Assembly: GCA_018222825.1 (NCBI GenBank)
Contig: JAAEZO010000006.1
Coordinates: 1 to 43,878 of the forward strand
Direction of reading: 5' to 3'
DNA length: 43,878 bases
DNA from: Gammaproteobacteria bacterium
GTDB taxonomy: Bacteria; Pseudomonadota; Gammaproteobacteria; Enterobacterales; Aeromonadaceae
The position numbers and the translations under genes were made by a program. The stretch's first letter is position 1, and each line of letters begins with the position of its first letter. The notes below the pieces were generated by a model. That model had not been told where the DNA came from. It was given only the letters and a program-made list of their open reading frames with translations, and did no database searches. Shown here piece after piece: positions 18,181 through 26,392 of this stretch.

Positions 18181-18821
18181 TCCGGGTGAATGTATTTGTG
18201 GAAGGGCAAACGGAAGAAACTTTCGTGCGCGACTTGTTACTGCCTTATTTTGCCAACCAGGGCATCTATCTCAATGCCATTCTGGCGCAAACCAGCACGG
18301 GCCACAGAGGTGGCATCGTCAGCTATGGCAAGGTCAAGCATCAGGTCACTCGGTTGTGCAGGCAAGATAAAGGAGCCTTTGTTACTACCCTGATCGATTA
18401 CTATGGCTTGCCGACCGACTTCCCTGGATTGGATAGCCAGGAGCCAGATGCCCGGCTCAGAATCTCGGCATTGGAAGCGGCCTTTGCCGCAGACATCAAC
18501 GAGTCCAATTTTATCCCGAATTTTCTGTTACACGAGTTCGAGGCCTTGCTGTTTTGCGAGCCTAAAAAGTTTGCTGATTGGCTGGACGATGATGCGCCGG
18601 TGGTCAGGCTGGAAGCGATAAAGGCCAGCTTCGACAGCCCTGAGCTGATCAACAACAGCCCACAAACGGCACCGTCAAAACGGATTCTGGCACTGGTGCC
18701 GGAATACCGTAAAACCCTGCACGGACCGCTGATTGCCGAAGATATCGGCCTGGATACCATCCGGGCTCAATGCCCCCATTTTAACGACTGGATTGAGCGC
18801 CTGCAGGCGCTCGCCGACTAA
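18177..18821 (+). CDS. DUF4276 family TOPRIM-like protein, partner of the AAA ATPase
   Basis: The 214-residue protein begins MIRVNVFVEGQTEETFV, with Glu9 in the strand-loop typical of TOPRIM-like folds. A second acidic position follows in TLIDYYGLP (Asp74), and a LLHEFEALLF motif contains Glu120 and Glu122. This pattern is characteristic of DUF4276. The fold suggests metal-dependent nuclease or RNA/DNA-binding activity triggered by the partner ATPase, but activity is inferred. ATG 18177 overlaps the ATPase stop; a longer in-frame start at 18111 lies inside that gene. Only 17 bases separate it from mod. Confidence 0.85.
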   Translation: MIRVNVFVEGQTEETFVRDLLLPYFANQGIYLNAILAQTSTGHRGGIVSYGKVKHQVTRLCRQDKGAFVTTLIDYYGLPTDFPGLDSQEPDARLRISALEAAFAADINESNFIPNFLLHEFEALLFCEPKKFADWLDDDAPVVRLEAIKASFDSPELINNSPQTAPSKRILALVPEYRKTLHGPLIAEDIGLDTIRAQCPHFNDWIERLQALAD

Positions 18822-18838
18822 GGTTTACCGGAACAACT

Positions 18839-20605
18839 ATGAGCATTAAAAAGCAAAAACTGGAACTAACCTGGATTGGTAAAGACAAGCGCCCGCGCCT
18901 GGAACCCCGTATTTTTCTGGAAGACAAGAGCCTGTCCTACCAGGCGGCACCGGAGAACCTGACCGCCGATGATCTTTTTTCCGATGACGAGCAGCAGCCC
19001 AAGGCCTTTCATGACAACCTGTTGATCCACGGCGATAACCTGCTGGCACTGAAAGCGCTGGAACAGCAATATGCGGGGCAGGTGAAGTGCGTATATATTG
19101 ACCCTCCTTTTAATACAGGAGAGGCATTTGAAAATTATGATGATGGATTAGAACACTCGCAATGGTTAACTCTTATACGTGACAGGTTAGAGTTGATTTA
19201 TAACTTAACAGCAAGGGATGGAGCTTTATTTGTTCATATTGATGACAATGAGCTTGGTTATTTGATGGTTTTGCTGGATGAGATATTTGGCCGTCAAAAT
19301 AGAGTTAATATTGTAACCTTTAAGCAAGGCTCGGCAACTGGGCATAAGTCAATAAACCCTGGGTTAGTTACGACAACAAATTACATCCTTGTTTATGCTA
19401 AAGATAAATCGCATTGGAAGCCTAATCGCTTATATACTGCACGAGAGCGTGACTCCAGATATTCACAATTTATATTGAATTATGAGAAAGGGTATGAATT
19501 TTGGAGTCTTTGTACCTTGAGTGAAGCGTTTTCAAAAGAGTATCAATCGACCCCAAAGGAGCTGAAAAAGCTTCTTGGGGGGAAGTATGAAGAGCTTTTA
19601 AGTGAGTTTGTTATAAATAATGCACATAGAGTGGTGCAGCCAGCAAGGCCAGATTATAACTCGGTAGGTAGGAATGTTAGGGATTCTATCGATGAATCAA
19701 AGGCTAACCCAGAAAAGGTTGTCTATCTTGAAAGAGATGGTTACGAGGATATGTATTTTAAAGGAGGCCAAAGGTGGCTTTTTTATAAAAATAAGCTAAA
19801 GGATATAGATGGTGAATTAGTAGCTGGTGAACCTTTGACAAACTTATGGGATGATATTTTGTCTAATAACCTTCATAAAGAAGGCGGGGTTAAGTTCCCA
19901 AAGGGGAAGAAGCCAGAGCAATTGATAAAACGTGTTCTTGATTTATGTACATCTGAAGGCGACCTAGTGTTGGATTCTTTTGCCGGTTCTGGAACAACAG
20001 CTGCTGTCGCACATAAAATGAAGCGACGATGGATCTCCGTTGAACTTAGAGAGCAAGCGTTTACTCACATTCAGCTACGTTTGAAATCTGTTATAACGGG
20101 GGAAGATCAAGACGGTATTTCCAAGGCGGTAAACTGGCAAGGCGGTGGCGGATTCCGTTATCTTCGCCTAGCGCCTTCTCTGTTGAAAAAAGACAGTTGG
20201 GGCAACTGGGTCATCAACAAGGAGTACAATGGTGAGATGCTGGCTGAGGCCATGTGCAAGCACATGGGCTTCACCTATGCACCCAGTCAGACCCAGTTCT
20301 GGAACCATGGCTACAGCACCGAGACCGACTACATCTATGTTACCACCGGCTCCCTGGCCTATGACCAGCTCAAGCGCATCAGCGAAGAGGTAGGCTCGGA
20401 GCGTACCTTGCTGATCTGCTGCAAGGCCTTTATGACCGATGGCGCCGAGTTTGCCAATCTGACTCTGAAGAAAATCCCCCGCGCCATCCTCAACAAGTGC
20501 GAGTGGGATCACGACGATTACAGCTTTACCCTCAACGTGCTGCCGGAAGAGCCAGCCGAACAAGAAACAGTTGAACAAGCAACTACAAGCGCCGAAGAAG
20601 AATAA
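18839..20605 (+). CDS. mod: Type III restriction-modification methyltransferase subunit Mod
   Basis: Mod methylates adenine on one strand of an asymmetric site and gives specificity to the Mod-Res complex. The 588-residue protein has DPPFNTG (motif IV, residues 88-94) before DSFAGSGTTAAVA (motif I, about 379-391), the beta-class order of type III Mods. The region between them is the target recognition domain. The gene is mosaic: about 18839-19085 and 20120-20605 are GC-rich like the neighbouring genes, while the middle, about 19090-20110, is clearly AT-richer. This suggests replacement of the catalytic/recognition core by recombination. The frame is intact and there is no simple-repeat tract of the kind that phase-varies in Haemophilus and Neisseria mod genes. 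Confidence 0.93.
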   Translation: MSIKKQKLELTWIGKDKRPRLEPRIFLEDKSLSYQAAPENLTADDLFSDDEQQPKAFHDNLLIHGDNLLALKALEQQYAGQVKCVYIDPPFNTGEAFENYDDGLEHSQWLTLIRDRLELIYNLTARDGALFVHIDDNELGYLMVLLDEIFGRQNRVNIVTFKQGSATGHKSINPGLVTTTNYILVYAKDKSHWKPNRLYTARERDSRYSQFILNYEKGYEFWSLCTLSEAFSKEYQSTPKELKKLLGGKYEELLSEFVINNAHRVVQPARPDYNSVGRNVRDSIDESKANPEKVVYLERDGYEDMYFKGGQRWLFYKNKLKDIDGELVAGEPLTNLWDDILSNNLHKEGGVKFPKGKKPEQLIKRVLDLCTSEGDLVLDSFAGSGTTAAVAHKMKRRWISVELREQAFTHIQLRLKSVITGEDQDGISKAVNWQGGGGFRYLRLAPSLLKKDSWGNWVINKEYNGEMLAEAMCKHMGFTYAPSQTQFWNHGYSTETDYIYVTTGSLAYDQLKRISEEVGSERTLLICCKAFMTDGAEFANLTLKKIPRAILNKCEWDHDDYSFTLNVLPEEPAEQETVEQATTSAEEE

Positions 20606-20617
20606 TAAGGATAATTC

Positions 20618-23470
20618 ATGAGCACGGATATAAAAACGGCTAACCAGCTCAGCGCCAGGTTGTCGCTGCGCAAGCCCCAGGATAAATCTCTGCAGATCCT
20701 TTGCCGGATACTGGAGCAACTCAAGCTCGATAAAGACCCGGATCTTAATCACTGGCTGAAGGTCATCAAGGAAGAGCAGCCTACCGTCAAAGGCTTTGAG
20801 CGTAGCTTCCCGTCCCTGTGTTTTGCCCTGGCGACGGGGGTGGGCAAAACCCGGCTGATGGGGGCCATGATCGCCTGGCTGTACCTTACCGGCCGTAGTC
20901 GTCATTTCTTTGTGCTGGCGCCGAACCTGACCATCTACGAAAAGCTGAAACAGGACTTTTTGCCGGGCTCGCCCAAGTATGTGTTTCAGGGTATACCCGA
21001 GCTGTCCCAGACGCCGCCTGTGCTGGTGACCGGTGATGACTATCAGGAAGGGCGTGGCGTGCGCCTGGACTATGCGGTAACCGAACGGATGACCGGTGAC
21101 TTGTTCGCTACCGAAACGGCCCCCCATATCAATATTTTTAACGTGTCCAAGATCAATGCCCTGGACAACAAAAAGGGAGCGGATAAGTCCAAGACCGCCA
21201 AGATCCGCCGTATTCAGGAGTACATCGGCGATTCTTATTTCAGCTACCTGGCCGAGCTGCCGGATCTGGTGGTATTGATGGACGAGGCACACCGCTACTA
21301 CGCCAGCGCCGGAGCTAAGGCCCTGAACGACCTTAAACCGGTGTTAGGCATTGAGCTGACTGCCACCCCCAAGACAGTGGGTGCCAACCCCAGGGACTTC
21401 AGAAACATCATTTATCACTACCCGCTTGCCAGCGCCTTGAATGACGGCTATGTGAAGATACCTGCTGTGGCCACCCGTAAAGACTTTAGAGCGGCCAGTT
21501 ATAATCAGGATCAGCTGGAACGTATCAAGCTGGAAGATGGCATTCACCATCACGAATATGTGAAAACCGAGCTGGCCAGTTATGCTAATAACACCGGTAG
21601 ACCCTCGGTTAAGCCTTTTATGCTTGTGGTTGCCCAAGACACACTCCATGCCGATGAGCTTAAGAGCAGGATGGAAGATGACAGCTTCTTCGAGGGGGCC
21701 TACAAGGGCAAGGTGATCACCGTTCATTCCAATCAGGGAGCGGAAGAGTCAGAGGAAACCACCCAACGACTGTTGGCGGTAGAGCACGATAAAGACACCG
21801 AGATAGTTATTCACGTCAACAAGCTGAAAGAAGGCTGGGACGTCACCAACCTGTACACCATAGTGCCACTGCGGGCCTCTGCCTCGGAGATTCTGACCGA
21901 GCAGACCATAGGCCGTGGTCTTCGCCTACCTTATGGCAAGCGTACTGGTGTAGAGGCGGTCGATCGGTTGACGATTATCGCCCATGACCGTTTTCAGGAG
22001 ATTATCGACCGGGCCAATGACAAGGAGTCCGTCATTAAAAAGACGCTCTATATCGGTGCCGAAGATGATGAAAATGGTATTCCCGAAAAGAAGCCGCAGA
22101 CCATGGTTGTGCCTTCCATGGTGGAAATCCTGTTGGGACGTCGGCCTACAGAACTGGACGGTAGAGAGATTCATGAAAAGCCCCCAGCAGGTTATGGCGA
22201 TAATGTAGCAGCAGAAAAGCCCGCTTTGCCTTCGCTGCTTAATACGGAATCCGATCGCAAGGTAGCGGAGCTGACGTTCAAGGTTGTTAGTGAAGAGGCG
22301 AAGCGGCTGACCAGTAGTAAAGAGCTGAACAGTAATGAAATGAAAGAAACGGTGACCAAGCGCGTACAGCAAGCCATGCGCGAATGGTTTCCGCCGGTAT
22401 CTCCTCAGGTACAAAAAAATGAGAATGCAGGGGGAGAGACTGCTGCCGAGCAGTTGCCGTTACCTCGGATGGACGATAGCGCCATCAATGATCTGGTGAT
22501 AGCCATTACCGAGAAATTGGTAGAGCACACCATCGATATTCCCCAGATTGTGATCCTGCCAACCCGGGAAGTGAACTATGGCTTTGCGGATTTTGAGTTG
22601 TCAGGGCTTGAGCGAGTTGCCTTGAAACCTGGCAGCAAAGAGATGCTGCTACAGCATCTGGAAGACAACCGCATCAGTAGTATCAGCTGGGAAGAAGGCG
22701 GGGATACAGAAGCTCGCCCAGCAGATTACCTGGTACGTTCATTGATCGATCACGATGAGATCGATTATGACCAACATGCAGCAGCCTTGTATAAACTGGC
22801 CGGGCAAATGGTGACACATTTGCGTAGCTACTTGAGTGAAGAAGACGCAGAGAACCTGCTGAAGACTCAGGGTCAGCAGTTGGCCGACTTTATCTGGGCA
22901 CAGTTGCGAGCCAATATGTGGACGACGCCCACCGATTATGTGGGCAGAATCACTCAGGGATTCGATATTCTACGGCCTGCAACCTTTAACTACGCCAGAG
23001 ACGAGCAGCCTCGGGATTTTCGTTCACCCATTCAACCGGGTGAGAAAAGCAAAATACGGCATATGCTGTTCACCGGATTTACCAAGTGCTGCTACCCCTA
23101 CCAGAAATTCGACTCCGCAGACGGAGAGTGGCGTCTGGCGCAAATTCTGGAAAACGAGCCTTCGGTACTCAAGTGGATGAAGCCAGCCCCCGGCCAGTTC
23201 AAAATCGAGTATGCCAACGGCCAGAATTACGAGCCAGATTTTGTGGTGGAAACGGAAACCGAGTATCTGCTGATGGAACCTAAGAAGGCAACAGAAGTGG
23301 ATTCACCGGAAGTTCAGGCCAAAGCCAGGGCTGCCGTGCGTTGGTGTAACTACGCCAATGAGCACGCCAAGCTACACGGTGGTAAAAATTGGCACTATGT
23401 ATTGATCCCGCATGACCGTATAGAGCTGAGCCGTTCAGTGAAAGGACTCAAACAAGACTTTGAAGTTTAA
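20618..23470 (+). CDS. res: Type III restriction-modification ATPase/endonuclease subunit Res
   Basis: Res is the helicase-nuclease subunit that cleaves DNA when two oppositely oriented unmethylated sites are engaged. The 950-residue protein has Walker A LATGVGKTRL (residues 71-80), DEAHRYYAS near 222, motif III-like LTATPKT, and motif VI EQTIGRGLRLPYGKRTG. Near the C terminus, EPDFVVETETEYLLMEPKK (about residues 870-889) is a PD-(D/E)xK nuclease core with Asp and Glu-x-Lys. Only 12 bases separate it from mod, with an AAGGA site upstream. The 3' end is followed by an AT-rich gap with an imperfect hairpin at 23486-23515. Confidence 0.93.
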   Translation: MSTDIKTANQLSARLSLRKPQDKSLQILCRILEQLKLDKDPDLNHWLKVIKEEQPTVKGFERSFPSLCFALATGVGKTRLMGAMIAWLYLTGRSRHFFVLAPNLTIYEKLKQDFLPGSPKYVFQGIPELSQTPPVLVTGDDYQEGRGVRLDYAVTERMTGDLFATETAPHINIFNVSKINALDNKKGADKSKTAKIRRIQEYIGDSYFSYLAELPDLVVLMDEAHRYYASAGAKALNDLKPVLGIELTATPKTVGANPRDFRNIIYHYPLASALNDGYVKIPAVATRKDFRAASYNQDQLERIKLEDGIHHHEYVKTELASYANNTGRPSVKPFMLVVAQDTLHADELKSRMEDDSFFEGAYKGKVITVHSNQGAEESEETTQRLLAVEHDKDTEIVIHVNKLKEGWDVTNLYTIVPLRASASEILTEQTIGRGLRLPYGKRTGVEAVDRLTIIAHDRFQEIIDRANDKESVIKKTLYIGAEDDENGIPEKKPQTMVVPSMVEILLGRRPTELDGREIHEKPPAGYGDNVAAEKPALPSLLNTESDRKVAELTFKVVSEEAKRLTSSKELNSNEMKETVTKRVQQAMREWFPPVSPQVQKNENAGGETAAEQLPLPRMDDSAINDLVIAITEKLVEHTIDIPQIVILPTREVNYGFADFELSGLERVALKPGSKEMLLQHLEDNRISSISWEEGGDTEARPADYLVRSLIDHDEIDYDQHAAALYKLAGQMVTHLRSYLSEEDAENLLKTQGQQLADFIWAQLRANMWTTPTDYVGRITQGFDILRPATFNYARDEQPRDFRSPIQPGEKSKIRHMLFTGFTKCCYPYQKFDSADGEWRLAQILENEPSVLKWMKPAPGQFKIEYANGQNYEPDFVVETETEYLLMEPKKATEVDSPEVQAKARAAVRWCNYANEHAKLHGGKNWHYVLIPHDRIELSRSVKGLKQDFEV

Positions 23471-23600
23471 GCTGATATATATTGTCCCATTAGTCACATG
23501 GAATGAGCTAGTGGGGTAATGATTGTCATTTATATTTATATTGAGTAATTATTGGTGTGTTACTTATAGCTTTCTGGTTTTTTTAAAAAAAGGATGACGT

Positions 23601-24503
23601 ATGAACCCTGCAATTGTGAAGTTATTTCCTACAGTGATGCAGCTTCTTGATGAAGCAAGTAAAACAGAAGCAGGTCAGAAATATTTAGATAAAGGAAAGA
23701 GAGTTGTTGAGGTTTCACTCCCTTATATAAAAGATGCATCGGAGCTTGCAATCGACTTTTTATCTACAGATGTGGGTAAAGAGTTGTTTGGAGATGTTAA
23801 GAATATAAAATTATCTAAAAAATTAGACGTAGTCGATCGTGGCCTTAGTTTACCAAGTAGTTATGATAAGAATCAGAGTGCATCAATAAAACAAAAAATA
23901 ACGGATGGATTTGAAATCACAAAAGGGCAGAGTGAGATACTTTTCCTTTCAAATTCAATAAATTACTTCATAGATAGTCATAAGTTCAGGGTGGGCATAG
24001 ATAGAAATATATCTTACGCCTTACAGTACGATGTTAATGCAGTTACTGAATATTTAAAGAAAAGAAGCGATATTCGTTTTCCTGGATATCTTCTTCATCA
24101 ACTGCAAAGCTTGTCTAGCACTATTCGTGAATTGAATATTTTTTACGCATCTCTTTGTAATGATGGTTATGTTTCTGATTATAATGAAGAAGATCTTTTA
24201 GCTAAACTAAATAAAAAATATGGAGCTGAAGGGAAAGCTAGTGAAAGTATAGGTTATTATCCTTGTGATATGATGCTGTATGCAAAGCGATGTTTAGGTG
24301 ATAGTGTCAATCAAAATAAGCCATCTCCAAGTGGTCGTTTCTTTGCTGGTAAAATTTTTGATAAGGGTGAGGTAGCTAGTGGAGTGCATGACGCATTGGA
24401 AATATTGAATGATGAGTTGATTTTTAATGAGAAGCTTGAGAGTAATATTGTGGAGAAATTAAAGATTTTTCCGAATAATAAGCTGCTTATTGAGTCGTTT
24501 TGA
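23601..24503 (+). CDS. Unrecognised AT-rich 300-residue cargo protein
   Basis: No known domain is recognised. The protein is rich in Lys, Ile, Asn and Ser, with a helical N-terminal half (PTVMQLLDEASKTEAGQKYL) and no signal peptide or clear membrane segment. It has two central Cys (ASLCNDG and YYPCDMM) and an SPSGRFFAGKIF segment. It lies 130 bases after res in the same direction, but its base composition is much lower in GC than the operon's, suggesting separate acquisition. It is preceded by an AAAAAAGG ribosome-binding site close to ATG 23601. A role as an accessory defence, toxin or effector gene is possible only by location. Confidence 0.6.
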   Translation: MNPAIVKLFPTVMQLLDEASKTEAGQKYLDKGKRVVEVSLPYIKDASELAIDFLSTDVGKELFGDVKNIKLSKKLDVVDRGLSLPSSYDKNQSASIKQKITDGFEITKGQSEILFLSNSINYFIDSHKFRVGIDRNISYALQYDVNAVTEYLKKRSDIRFPGYLLHQLQSLSSTIRELNIFYASLCNDGYVSDYNEEDLLAKLNKKYGAEGKASESIGYYPCDMMLYAKRCLGDSVNQNKPSPSGRFFAGKIFDKGEVASGVHDALEILNDELIFNEKLESNIVEKLKIFPNNKLLIESF

Positions 24504-24519
24504 TATTATTGTTTTTTTG

Positions 24520-24543
24520 GGGGTGATGTTTCACTATCACCCC
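24520..24543. terminator. Hairpin after the AT-rich cargo gene
   Basis: GGGGTGAT (24520-24527) pairs perfectly with ATCACCCC (24536-24543) across an 8-base loop. It is located between two convergent genes. A T-run precedes rather than follows it on the + strand, so intrinsic termination is uncertain. Confidence 0.5.
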
Positions 24544-24563
24544 AAGTCATATTTTATCGTTAC

Positions 24564-24905
24564 TTAAAACCAGAACCTCATCTTTTCCGCGGCTAGTTCT
24601 TTTATTTCTTCATCTACATACAACGAAACTGAAGCGATAGCGGCGGTCAGTACGATCAGATCGTCGGTGTAACCTATGCCGGGAAGTAAATCCGGGATCG
24701 CATCAATGGGTAAGATAAAGTAAGCCAAAGCACTGTAGACGACGGTTTTTGCCCATAATGGTGTTTCTGGTTTCTGAGCTGCATAGTAAAGCCACAAGCA
24801 TTTACGAATAACTTCGGTGCCTGTCGTTTTCAGGCTGTGGCGAACTTTATCCCAGAAGCGTTGCTCACTGTAGATGTTGGCCAGTGCATGTTTATCTTGT
24901 TGCAT
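24564..24905 (-). CDS. YkvA-family (DUF1232) small membrane protein
   Basis: The 113-residue protein contains the DUF1232 core AKTVVYSALAYFILPIDAIP followed by DLLPGIGYTDDLIVL, with one or two membrane segments. The family's function is unknown. The ATG at 24905 has a good AAGGAG ribosome-binding site. It ends the minus-strand module after radC, with 26 bases between the genes, so it is probably co-transcribed with it. Confidence 0.88.
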   Translation of the reverse strand: MQQDKHALANIYSEQRFWDKVRHSLKTTGTEVIRKCLWLYYAAQKPETPLWAKTVVYSALAYFILPIDAIPDLLPGIGYTDDLIVLTAAIASVSLYVDEEIKELAAEKMRFWF

Positions 24906-24931
24906 GCTTACTCCTTTCTGTTTTGTGTTGA

Positions 24932-25429
24932 TTAGATAAGGCCGCGTGCGGCCAGTGATACGCAGCCTTCCATACCGACCACCACATGATCGAGGACGCG
25001 AATATCAACCAGGTTGAGTGCATCTCGCAGGCGAAGGGTGATACTGGTATCGGCTTTGCTGGGTTCGGGATCACCGGACGGATGGTTGTGCACCAGAATG
25101 AGTGCGGCTGCGTTGTAGGCTAAAGCCCGCTTTACCACTTCACGCGGGTAGACGCTGGCGGCATCGATGGTGCCTCGGAACAGCTCTTCAAAGCCCAAAA
25201 TACGATGCTGGTTGTCGAGAAACACGGCTCCGAACACTTCGTGCTCGTAGTGTTGCAATAGAGTTTTCAGATACTCGAAGGCAAGCTCTGGCTGGTTTAT
25301 GACGCGACCTTTGGCTAATCGCCGACGAGCCAGTTTTTGGGCCATGTTTAGGATATCGGCTTCTGTCAGTAGTTCGGGTGCCAGGTAGGTACCGCGTTGT
25401 TCGCCAGCAATAAATTTCTTCTGATTCAT
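24932..25429 (-). CDS. radC: RadC-like JAB/MPN-domain protein
   Basis: This 165-residue short RadC lacks the N-terminal helix-hairpin-helix of chromosomal RadC. It carries a complete JAMM metal-binding motif, HNHPSGDPEPSKAD (His-x-His-x7-Ser-x2-Asp, about residues 115-128), after EVFGAVFLDNQHRILG. Such proteins are frequent in mobile elements next to recombination genes; the name is historical and a true repair role is doubted. The start ATG follows a GGAG site. A terminator-like hairpin lies immediately upstream, so it may have its own promoter or depend on read-through from the Cys-cluster gene. Confidence 0.92.
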   Translation of the reverse strand: MNQKKFIAGEQRGTYLAPELLTEADILNMAQKLARRRLAKGRVINQPELAFEYLKTLLQHYEHEVFGAVFLDNQHRILGFEELFRGTIDAASVYPREVVKRALAYNAAALILVHNHPSGDPEPSKADTSITLRLRDALNLVDIRVLDHVVVGMEGCVSLAARGLI

Positions 25430-25445
25430 GGTGATCTCCAGGCAT

Positions 25446-25469
25446 AAAAAACGCCGCTCAAGGGAGGCG
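25446..25469 (-). terminator. Possible terminator between the Cys-cluster gene and radC
   Basis: On the minus strand CGCC...GGCG with a two-base bulge and short loop is followed by six T residues. It lies just after the stop of the 25490-26392 gene. Confidence 0.55.
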
Positions 25470-25489
25470 CATTAATGGGTGGGTAAGGT

Positions 25490-26392
25490 TCACTGAACGG
25501 TGCCCAGCTTGTTGGTCAGAAGGGTAGCCCGGACGAGCTCCTGTGGTTGAGGTTTGTCACCGGACTTGCTGGTAGTATCGCTCTCCGTTTCTGGATAAAA
25601 CTCTTCCAGCAACAAGGGGATTTCTTCTTCGCCATCTTCAAACTGGCCGTTTTTCAATAGGTGCCATGCGACCTTCTCCAAGCTAGCTGCATCCACACCA
25701 GCCTGGCGATGGCGTTCAGCCTCTTGTTGAGCCGTGCGCACGGCATCTGTCAGACTCTCTTCTTCCCGCAGGGTCAGATCGACGTAGTACACCGGGGTTC
25801 GATATGACTGGGTGGTGCTCTTGGCTCGCAGCCGTAATTGCAGTGGTAGGTGCCGGGTATGGCCTCCACTGGCAGCCTCAAAATAGCTCAGCCTGGCTGC
25901 CAGGGTACGCACCGAGTTGTAGCCGGTAGTACGGAAGATGAAGCTACCCAGCTCATCATTTTGGCCATCAATCTGAACATTTAAACGGCCATAGAGCTTG
26001 CAGCCTTGTTCATAGGCAAAGCGGCATCGCTCGGGGCTTGGGCAGGGCACTTCTTCGATGCCTCCGTCACCGGCTCGTTTTGCCATTTCACCGTTACCCA
26101 CACAAATAGGGCGGCCTGTGCTGCGATCAAAGGCGCTGTATTCGGCGCGTAGATTGAGATCGCTGTCGTTGAACAAGACTTTGACCGGAATGGAGCGGAT
26201 CTTGCCGTTGGCTGCGCCTTCGGTATACCGCTGATGCAGGGGATGCAGCATCCAGCCATTGCGGTTCTGGATCTGAGTGGTGAGAGTAAAACTGTCGTCT
26301 TTCTCCGGTAACCATTTATCGTTTTTATTGACCAGCTTACCGATGCTGATCCGTCCGATAATGGGCGGTGTAATGGCTAGTCCTTTGATCAT
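25490..26392 (-). CDS. Mobile-element Cys-cluster protein ('hydrolase or metal-binding' type)
   Basis: The 300-residue product resembles phage and ICE proteins usually labelled 'hydrolase or metal-binding protein', sometimes likened to recombination directionality factors. A Cys cluster, CPSPERCRFAYEQGC (Cys-x5-Cys-x7-Cys), follows RPICVGNGEMA, giving four Cys that could bind zinc or an Fe-S cluster. The ATG at 26392 overlaps the stop of the yqaJ gene upstream (ATGA), so translation is coupled. The adjacent YqaJ exonuclease and DUF932 genes recur with it in other elements. Function is not established. Confidence 0.75.
   Translation of the reverse strand: MIKGLAITPPIIGRISIGKLVNKNDKWLPEKDDSFTLTTQIQNRNGWMLHPLHQRYTEGAANGKIRSIPVKVLFNDSDLNLRAEYSAFDRSTGRPICVGNGEMAKRAGDGGIEEVPCPSPERCRFAYEQGCKLYGRLNVQIDGQNDELGSFIFRTTGYNSVRTLAARLSYFEAASGGHTRHLPLQLRLRAKSTTQSYRTPVYYVDLTLREEESLTDAVRTAQQEAERHRQAGVDAASLEKVAWHLLKNGQFEDGEEEIPLLLEEFYPETESDTTSKSGDKPQPQELVRATLLTNKLGTVQ

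Noticed and set aside
14237-23470. Assignment of the operon to DISARM, BREX or Gabija
   Set aside because: No drmA/B/C, no pglX/pglZ/brxC and no ATPase-TOPRIM fusion with UvrD helicase are present; only individual parts resemble those systems.
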